Position numbers and translations under genes: made by a program
Notes under the pieces: generated by a model
What the model was told of the DNA's origin: nothing
The model's input: only the letters and a program-made list of their open reading frames with translations
Databases searched by the model: none
Shown here: positions 58,430-64,000 of the stretch, one piece after another
Numbering within the stretch: the stretch's first letter is position 1
How the letters are laid out: each line of letters opens with the position of its first letter
Origin: Staphylococcus lutrae
Lineage (GTDB): Bacteria; Bacillota; Bacilli; Staphylococcales; Staphylococcaceae
Length of the DNA: 64,000 nucleotides
NCBI RefSeq assembly: GCF_002101335.1
Contig: NZ_CP020773.1
Span: 1,302,001-1,366,000, forward strand
Direction of reading: 5' to 3'

Positions 58430-59185
58430 ATGTCAGAGTATGTGTACGATTTGGCTAAGCGCCATCATTCGGTAAGAAGCTTTAAAAAATCACCTATTAG
58501 TAGAACCATCATAAAAAAACTGATTGAAGCAGGGCAAATGGCGTCAACGTCAAGTTTTTTACAAACGACTTCATTTATTGGGGTGGAATCTATAGAGAAG
58601 AAAGAGGCGCTACGTGAAGTTTCAGGTCAGCCATACGTAGTCGAGAACGGTTATTTACTCGTCTATGTCATTGATTATCATCGCCATCAACTCGTTAATG
58701 AAAAGATGAACGCGGACATGGAAGTAAGTTTTGAATCGGCTGAAGGGCTATTGGTTGGTACAGTTGATGCAGCGCTAGCCGCTCAAAATATCGCACTCAC
58801 TGCTGAAGATATGGGTTATGGTATTGTTTACCTTGGTTCATTGCGTAACGATATCCAACGTGTACGTGAAATTTTAAATTTACCTGAGCACGTCTTTCCA
58901 TTATTTGGTATGGCAATTGGAGAACCAGCAGACGATGAAAACGGAACACCGAAACCGCGTTTGCCTCTTGAGCATGTCTTTCATGTCGATACGTACAATC
59001 AAGATGACACCAAACTGTCTCAACAAATTGAAGATTATGATAAAATAATTTCCGAATATTATAAAGTACGCACTCAGGGCAGACGTGACGAAACATGGTC
59101 AAGTCAAATTGCGGGCTTTATGAGCAGTAAACAACGATTAGAGATGAACGATTGGTTACAAATGTCAGGATTTAATAAGAAATAA
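58430..59185 (+). CDS. nfrA: NADPH-dependent nitro/flavin reductase NfrA
   Basis: A 251-aa FMN oxidoreductase of the NfsA/Frp family, starting MSEYVYDLAKRHHSVRSFKK. Family landmarks include SGQPYVVENGYLLVYVIDY and NIALTAEDMGYGIVYLGSLR. It reduces nitro compounds, flavins and possibly disulfides. Neighbours ahpCF and tcyP reproduce the S. aureus order, here interrupted by a bacteriocin cluster. The frame is open 29 codons upstream, but homologues start at MSEYVYD. Confidence 0.93.
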   Translation: MSEYVYDLAKRHHSVRSFKKSPISRTIIKKLIEAGQMASTSSFLQTTSFIGVESIEKKEALREVSGQPYVVENGYLLVYVIDYHRHQLVNEKMNADMEVSFESAEGLLVGTVDAALAAQNIALTAEDMGYGIVYLGSLRNDIQRVREILNLPEHVFPLFGMAIGEPADDENGTPKPRLPLEHVFHVDTYNQDDTKLSQQIEDYDKIISEYYKVRTQGRRDETWSSQIAGFMSSKQRLEMNDWLQMSGFNKK

Positions 59186-59207
59186 TATATCGAAAATCAA
59201 ATAAATC

Positions 59208-59242
59208 CTCCCCGTTCAAAATAAATGGATGGGGAGTTTTTT
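59208..59242 (+). terminator. Intrinsic terminator after nfrA
   Basis: CTCCCC and GGGGAG around a 17-base loop followed by six T, about 20 bp after the stop. Confidence 0.88.
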
Positions 59243-59333
59243 AGGATTAAAGATGAAGTCTTCTATTTTTTAGCTATTTTATTTCCGTATATACATAAAA
59301 ACAAAATAATGATAAAATATTTATTTAATGTTG

Positions 59334-59362
59334 TTGAAAACCAGATTGCCATAAACTATAAT
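59334..59362 (+). promoter_or_regulatory. Promoter of the lactococcin-like cluster
   Basis: TTGAAA (59334–59339) and a perfect TATAAT (59357–59362) separated by 17 bases, about 36 bp before the bacteriocin ATG. Confidence 0.8.
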
Positions 59363-59397
59363 AAAAGTGTAATGTTATTACAAAGGAGGATGAAATT

Positions 59398-59688
59398 ATG
59401 AAAAATAAGATTTTGAGTACTTTAGTCGCCGGGTTATTGTTAATAGGTATTGGTTCGTCTAGTTTAGTTAGTGCAGCAACTATCTATACGGACGGAGGAA
59501 CTTGGAGTTATGGTGTAGGAAGTAAATACGTATGGTCATATTATAGTAATAACTATAGATACCATAGTTCAACAGTAATTGGGAAAACAAGATCGTTTAG
59601 TGGATTTAGAAAACCTGGAGTTAGAGCACAGGCATCATCAGAAAAGAGATGGTGGTGGCGTAATGAAGCATATTATAATGTATACTAA
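59398..59688 (+). CDS. Lactococcin 972-family bacteriocin precursor
   Basis: A 96-aa precursor with a Sec signal peptide ending SAA near residue 27. The mature peptide starts with TIYTDGGTWSYGVGSKYVWS, has YHSSTV and a tail NEAYYNVY. These match the lactococcin 972 pattern GGTW-x-YG … YHSS-x-V … YYN-x-[WY]. There are no cysteines, as expected. The prototype inhibits septum formation by binding lipid II. GGAGG precedes the ATG. The three downstream genes complete the known cluster type. Confidence 0.92.
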   Translation: MKNKILSTLVAGLLLIGIGSSSLVSAATIYTDGGTWSYGVGSKYVWSYYSNNYRYHSSTVIGKTRSFSGFRKPGVRAQASSEKRWWWRNEAYYNVY

Positions 59689-59712
59689 GTTTCCAATTTA
59701 TAGAGGTGAGTC

Positions 59713-61680
59713 ATGAAGTGGATGAAACACTTATTAGATGTGGTCATGCTCACACTAATAAGCTTATTTTTAATTCTTGAACTGTACGAAGAGGATAGCG
59801 AAATACTTACTGGAAGTCATGTGATGCTTGAAGTTGAAAGCTGGAATTACCAACATTCGAAAGCAGAAGTTTTTGAGAAGTTTGAAAAGGTTGCGAAAGA
59901 CGCAGATATTGCGATTTTTAAAGTCGTTATCGATCATAAAGAACATCAAGTCGATAAAGCGATTTATGCGTTTAATGAGAAAGCCAATCATCACACTATT
60001 GCGCCGATGAATACGACATATAGTTACCATCATTTAACGCATGATCAACTGATGCAGCGAGATGTACGTGGTGATTATTTTATATTGGATGATATTGCTA
60101 ATAAGGAACAATTAAAAGCAGCTTTAGAAAGTGTCGGTCTAAAGGTGAGGGTGGGATCTGTACAATCATGGATGACCTATGGGGATGTGCTCATTAATCG
60201 AGGCGTACTGCTTCCATTTGTGACATTACTCATTATCTATTTGTTGTATCATTTGCATTATCGAAGTCAAAATTTTAAAACGTATGCGACGATGCGTTTA
60301 CACGGTTACCGCTTTTTTAATATCTTATTTCTGAATATTAAAAAAGTTATTGTCAGATGGTTGATATTAGCCATAAGTATCGGATTCTTTTCGATAGGAT
60401 TGTTGAAATGGTTAGGATTGGACGGTCAACTCGAATATTTTGTAAGTCGTCTCATCGTAGCGGATATTTTATTTTGGATGATTTTATCTATCAGTTCATT
60501 ACTGTCTTGTATCTTACTTATCCGGATAGATATCCCACTGATGATTAAAGGGCTCAAGCCATATCGTCTGTTACGTGCGATGAATCATATCTCTAAGTTG
60601 AGTATGTTAGTTTTACTCACACTGCTCATTTTGCCGAATCTTAATCAAATGAAAAAGTTAGAACAAATTCAAGAAACAGAAGCATGGTGGGGCAAATTAG
60701 ATGATTATTACACAATTGACTTGAAACCCATACGGCGTAGTATGAACGAAGAAATGGAATTTGCGAAACGATATCATCAAATGTTTATATATAGTGAGCA
60801 ACATGAACAAGCATTATTGATGAATCAAAATGTATTGTATGAACCAAGTCAAACAAATTATACGCCAGACGAAGGAAATGTGCTGTTTGTCAATCAAAAC
60901 TTTGTTGATTTTTTTAAGTCTCAATTACGAGAGTTACCGAATTTAGAAGACCGACCTGGACAAATAGAGTTGTATTTACCTCCTCAAGCTAAAAATGAAG
61001 TCTCAGTCATACGTGCAGATTTTCAGGATTGGGTGAACTATCAACTTCCAAATCCAGAATCAGAGACAAAGGTACAGGTGACACAAATAAAAAAACCATA
61101 TCAAGTGTATGCCTTTGATGTGAATACAGGGTTGTCAACAACTTATTTGAAATCACCTGCCATTTTAATGTTAGACGCCACAGATTTAACGGATGATTTT
61201 TACTATGCGACATTATCGCAAGGAGAATTGATTTTTAAAAATTATGAAAATATTGTCCGTAATATCGACCGTTTTGATTTGAAAAATGATGTGCAAGGTG
61301 TAACCAATTATAAAGACCGCGTTATGAAAATGTATCGAGAAGCACAAACGAAATGGATAGTGTATAGTTTTTCTAGTGCAATCGCCATGGCAGTTTTATT
61401 CATAGTGACACTATTAGATGTATTACATTATTTTGAACAACATCGTCAATGGTTGCTCATGAGAAAAATGTTTGGCTTTAGACGTTGGCAAAATTATAAA
61501 AAGCATATCATCCTGAATGGATTGTTTACCGCAATCATTGGTGTGGCTTTGTTTGTAAAGACGCAAAATAGTCATGTGGTGTGGATATTTAGCATGATCT
61601 TGCTTTTTCAATTTATCATTCAATGGGCTTACATTCATTATTTAGAAAAACAATTTAATGCATTGATCAGGGAGGCTTAA
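59713..61680 (+). CDS. Bacteriocin-associated integral membrane protein
   Basis: A 655-aa membrane protein. One N-terminal helix is followed by an extracellular domain (about 25–160), four helices (about 165–310), a second large extracellular domain (about 320–550) and three C-terminal helices. This topology is that of the FtsX-like permease always found beside lactococcin-972 genes, thought to give immunity or transport. It begins 24 bp after the bacteriocin gene behind GAGGTG and abuts the next gene. Confidence 0.87.
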   Translation: MKWMKHLLDVVMLTLISLFLILELYEEDSEILTGSHVMLEVESWNYQHSKAEVFEKFEKVAKDADIAIFKVVIDHKEHQVDKAIYAFNEKANHHTIAPMNTTYSYHHLTHDQLMQRDVRGDYFILDDIANKEQLKAALESVGLKVRVGSVQSWMTYGDVLINRGVLLPFVTLLIIYLLYHLHYRSQNFKTYATMRLHGYRFFNILFLNIKKVIVRWLILAISIGFFSIGLLKWLGLDGQLEYFVSRLIVADILFWMILSISSLLSCILLIRIDIPLMIKGLKPYRLLRAMNHISKLSMLVLLTLLILPNLNQMKKLEQIQETEAWWGKLDDYYTIDLKPIRRSMNEEMEFAKRYHQMFIYSEQHEQALLMNQNVLYEPSQTNYTPDEGNVLFVNQNFVDFFKSQLRELPNLEDRPGQIELYLPPQAKNEVSVIRADFQDWVNYQLPNPESETKVQVTQIKKPYQVYAFDVNTGLSTTYLKSPAILMLDATDLTDDFYYATLSQGELIFKNYENIVRNIDRFDLKNDVQGVTNYKDRVMKMYREAQTKWIVYSFSSAIAMAVLFIVTLLDVLHYFEQHRQWLLMRKMFGFRRWQNYKKHIILNGLFTAIIGVALFVKTQNSHVVWIFSMILLFQFIIQWAYIHYLEKQFNALIREA

Positions 61681-62013
61681 ATGTTTAAGAAAAAGGGTTT
61701 GATTACGATTGCAGTTATCGTTGTTGTATGTGGTTTGTTTTTAGCTTTTGTGCGCATTCCATATGTTGATTACTTTAATCCATTTTTGAAAAAAGAGACG
61801 TCTTATGCTGTAGTGCCATTAGGAACACAATCTCACTTGAATATTCAAGCGTATGACGAATCGGGTGAACCACTCAAATATCGCCTTGATTTCAATGGAT
61901 ATGATGCACAATTTGATCATTTGAAAGTGATACACAAAGGTAAATATGTCTTTGCCATTGAGTATGTTAAAGATCTTTCAAAATGGCCTAAAGAGGTGAA
62001 AGTGAAAGAATGA
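61681..62013 (+). CDS. YxeA-family (DUF1093) protein of the bacteriocin cluster
   Basis: A 110-aa protein with one N-terminal membrane segment and the YxeA pattern NPFLKKETSYAVVPLGTQSH, then a beta-rich domain. It starts immediately after the permease stop and overlaps the ATPase by 4 bp. Role in the system is unknown; it may be an immunity or accessory protein. Confidence 0.8.
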   Translation: MFKKKGLITIAVIVVVCGLFLAFVRIPYVDYFNPFLKKETSYAVVPLGTQSHLNIQAYDESGEPLKYRLDFNGYDAQFDHLKVIHKGKYVFAIEYVKDLSKWPKEVKVKE

Positions 62014-62645
62014 TTGAATTAAAAAATGTAACGATTAAAAAGGGGAAGCGTTCGATTTTTGACAATGTGAATTTGAAATTTGAAGCGGGGAAGTCTTATG
62101 CTTTTGTCGGTCATAGTGGGTCGGGGAAATCTACATTATTGAATACGATTGCAGGATTTGAAACATTGCAACAAGGTGAGGTACGACTCGATCAACAGCG
62201 ATTGAAGGCAGATTATCGTTTTTATCGTCACGTACTCGGCTATGTTTTTCAAAATTATGGTCTCGTTGAATCGATGTCAATCAATCAAAACCTCGACATG
62301 GCTCTAGCTTTCAAGAAAGTATCCAAATCAGAACGGCGACAGTTGAAATCGAGTTGCTTACAAAAAGTGGGGATAGACATAGATAAAAAGCGCAAAGTTG
62401 CGACATTAAGTGGAGGAGAGCAACAGCGGGTAGCCCTTGCACGTTTGTTACTCAAACAGCCGCGACTGATTTTAGCGGACGAACCGACGGGATCCTTGGA
62501 CCAGGCGAATGGTCAAAAAGTCATGGAGTTGTTATTTGATATGGTGGATGATACGCGTACGCTGATAATAGCCACACATGACTTAGCCTTGGCGCAACAA
62601 TGTGACGAGATCATACATGTCGACTTAATTAAAAGCGCTATTTAA
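62010..62645 (+). CDS. Lactococcin-972-type ABC transporter ATPase
   Basis: A 211-aa ATPase of the MacB/LolD-like group. Walker A is GHSGSGKST, signature [16 protein letters not shown], Walker [13 protein letters not shown] and switch His in IATHDLALA. It overlaps the upstream gene by 4 bp. It pairs with the 655-aa permease for export-linked immunity. A hairpin (CGGCAAAC … GTTTGCCG, about 62680–62726) follows. Confidence 0.92.
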   Translation: MIELKNVTIKKGKRSIFDNVNLKFEAGKSYAFVGHSGSGKSTLLNTIAGFETLQQGEVRLDQQRLKADYRFYRHVLGYVFQNYGLVESMSINQNLDMALAFKKVSKSERRQLKSSCLQKVGIDIDKKRKVATLSGGEQQRVALARLLLKQPRLILADEPTGSLDQANGQKVMELLFDMVDDTRTLIIATHDLALAQQCDEIIHVDLIKSAI

Positions 62646-62679
62646 GGAAAAGAAGGACATCTTCCAATCCATAAGAAAA

Positions 62680-62732
62680 CGGCAAACATCATTGAGGTGT
62701 ATAACCTTTGGTGACGTTTGCCGGTTTTTATA
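62680..62732. terminator. Terminator between the bacteriocin cluster and tcyP
   Basis: CGGCAAACATCA and TGACGTTTGCCG pair, with AAAA before and TTTTT after, so it can stop transcription from both sides. Confidence 0.8.
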
Positions 62733-62745
62733 AGATGTGTACAAC

Positions 62746-64000
62746 TTAATGTTGTGTTGTTAACTCGTTCATATCATTTGAATTGAAGATATCTTCGTCA
62801 AGTTGCTTTGTTAATTTAGCAGTGCCTGTTCCTGCCAAAATCGCGTCGTTCACATTTAATGCTGTCCGACCCATATCAATCAATGGTTCCACAGAAATTA
62901 AGACCCCTGCAAGACCTACAGGTAGGTTTAACGCAGACAATACGAGGATGGAAGCAAACGTTGCACCGCCCCCTACACCTGCGACACCAAATGAGCTTAA
63001 TACGACTACGATGATGACTGTGGCGATGAATTGTAAATTGACTTCAACACCCGCGATCGGTGCAACCATGATAGCAAGCATCGCTGGATAAATTCCGGCA
63101 CAACCATTTTGCCCGATAGACAAGCCGAAAGAGCCCGAGAAGTTAGCAATGGCTTGAGGCACACCAAGGCGATTGGTTTGTGCTTGAACGTTTAATGGGA
63201 GGGTGCCCGCACTTGAACGCGATGTGAATGCGAATAAAATCACTTCGGCTGTTTTCTTCACATATTGAATCGGATTGACTCCGATGACTGCCAATATGAT
63301 TAAGTGGATGATATACATTGTGATGAGCGCAGCATAAGATGCAATGACAAATTTACCTAGTGTCCAAATGGCAGCGAAATCACTGGTTGCAATCGTATTA
63401 ATCATAATGGCTAAAATACCATACGGCGTCAAGCGTAACACAAAGGTTACGATGGCCATGACAAGGGCATCAATGGCATCGATGCCACGTTTTAAAGTTT
63501 GACCTTTTTCAGGTTGTTTACGTGCAACACGCAAGAATGCAAAACCGACGAATGCTGCAAAAATGACAACGGCGATTGTAGAAGTTGCACGCGCCCCAGT
63601 AAAATCTAGAAATGGATTTGCCGGTAACAGTGCTGAAATTTGTGATGGCAACGTTGTCGCAGTGAGGTCTTTCGCTTTATCAGCGAGCTCGGCACTACGC
63701 GCATTTTCCGCTTGTCCCAAATCGATACTAGAGGCATCAAGATTAAAGGCAATGGCATAAATAATACCGACAATTGCGGCAATCGTCACCGTACCGATAA
63801 GGAACATAAAAATGAAGCTCCCCATTTTAGCAAAACTGGCGCTAATATCAATCTTTGCAAATGCTGCAACAATAGAAATAAAAATGAGCGGGATGACAAT
63901 CATTTGTAACAATGAAATGTACCCGTTACCAATGAGACCTACCCATTCAGTCGTTTGTTTAGTGACTTGACCATCTACGCCATAAATCAAATGGAGTAAG
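62746..64000 (-). CDS. tcyP: L-cystine/dicarboxylate symporter TcyP (start outside window)
   Basis: At least 418 aa, reading leftwards from beyond the right edge. It belongs to the sodium:dicarboxylate symporter family, with GFAFLRVARKQPEKGQ, the serine-rich SRSSAGTLPLNVQAQ and the NGCAGIYPAM and GVAGVGGGA substrate-site loops. In S. aureus the homologue at this position imports cystine. It follows nfrA in the ancestral order, with the lactococcin cluster inserted between. The N-terminus is missing. Confidence 0.92.
   Translation of the reverse strand, partial: LLHLIYGVDGQVTKQTTEWVGLIGNGYISLLQMIVIPLIFISIVAAFAKIDISASFAKMGSFIFMFLIGTVTIAAIVGIIYAIAFNLDASSIDLGQAENARSAELADKAKDLTATTLPSQISALLPANPFLDFTGARATSTIAVVIFAAFVGFAFLRVARKQPEKGQTLKRGIDAIDALVMAIVTFVLRLTPYGILAIMINTIATSDFAAIWTLGKFVIASYAALITMYIIHLIILAVIGVNPIQYVKKTAEVILFAFTSRSSAGTLPLNVQAQTNRLGVPQAIANFSGSFGLSIGQNGCAGIYPAMLAIMVAPIAGVEVNLQFIATVIIVVVLSSFGVAGVGGGATFASILVLSALNLPVGLAGVLISVEPLIDMGRTALNVNDAILAGTGTAKLTKQLDEDIFNSNDMNELTTQH

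Overview
This window reads as the chromosome of a Staphylococcus around its replication origin. The gene order gyrA–gyrB–recF–yaaA–dnaN–dnaA–oriC–rpmH–rnpA–mnmE–mnmG–rsmG–noc, the metICFE operon behind a T-box, and the sets parB–mscS–DUF951–ychF, rpsF–ssb–rpsR and ahpCF–nfrA–tcyP are all staphylococcal. An Sbi-like immune-evasion protein and a lactococcin-972-type bacteriocin cluster suggest an animal-associated species of the intermedius/hyicus/schleiferi type rather than S. aureus itself. The species call is an inference from protein resemblance.

Layout. 1–7017 (minus strand) holds the replication-initiation genes, with a membrane-anchored DsbA-like protein between dnaN and yaaA. oriC is bipartite: DnaA boxes lie on both sides of dnaA. 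7563–13235 (plus) carries rpmH, rnpA, tRNA-modification genes and noc. 13800–22690 is accessory: an mhqR-controlled quinone/electrophile detoxification operon, a GNAT protein, a DUF5996-like protein, urease accessory genes ureEFGD with no ureABC beside them, and an MFS exporter. 23062–29796 is metICFE with a Met T-box. 29925–33014 is parB, mscS, DUF951 and ychF.

About 9 kb (33015–42069) is an integrated element inserted at the 3' end of ychF and bounded by 70-bp direct repeats. It carries a tyrosine integrase and a serine resolvase (both broken by single-base shifts), two paralogous lipoproteins (one broken), a secreted putative toxin with an acidic putative immunity partner, a strongly promoted structured RNA, a 444-aa replication-type protein ending in an SSB-like tip, an HNH nuclease and a long non-coding repeat region. 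Beyond it come a second arginyl-tRNA synthetase, an Sbi homologue, and rpsF–ssb–rpsR.

Directly after rpsR lies the most novel-looking locus (47423–50297): a 29-aa cationic/aromatic peptide gene, an attenuator hairpin, a CPBP membrane protease, a small membrane protein and an ABC transporter. The whole locus is bracketed by two near-identical copies of the rpsR terminator, and looks like an undescribed peptide export/maturation system. The right end has a large catalase, a frataxin-like protein, bioB with a BirA-type operator, a DUF1002 protein, ahpCF with a PerR-like box, nfrA, the complete lactococcin-972-like cluster (59334–62645) and the start-truncated cystine transporter tcyP.

The genes fall into four themes: replication and segregation (dnaA, dnaN, recF, gyrAB, noc, parB, ssb); oxidative/electrophile defence (mhq, katE-like, ahpCF, nfrA, cystine and methionine supply); host or competitor interaction (Sbi-like, lactococcin, peptide/ABC cluster, toxin–immunity pair); and mobile DNA. 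No rRNA, tRNA, CRISPR array or intact insertion sequence was found.
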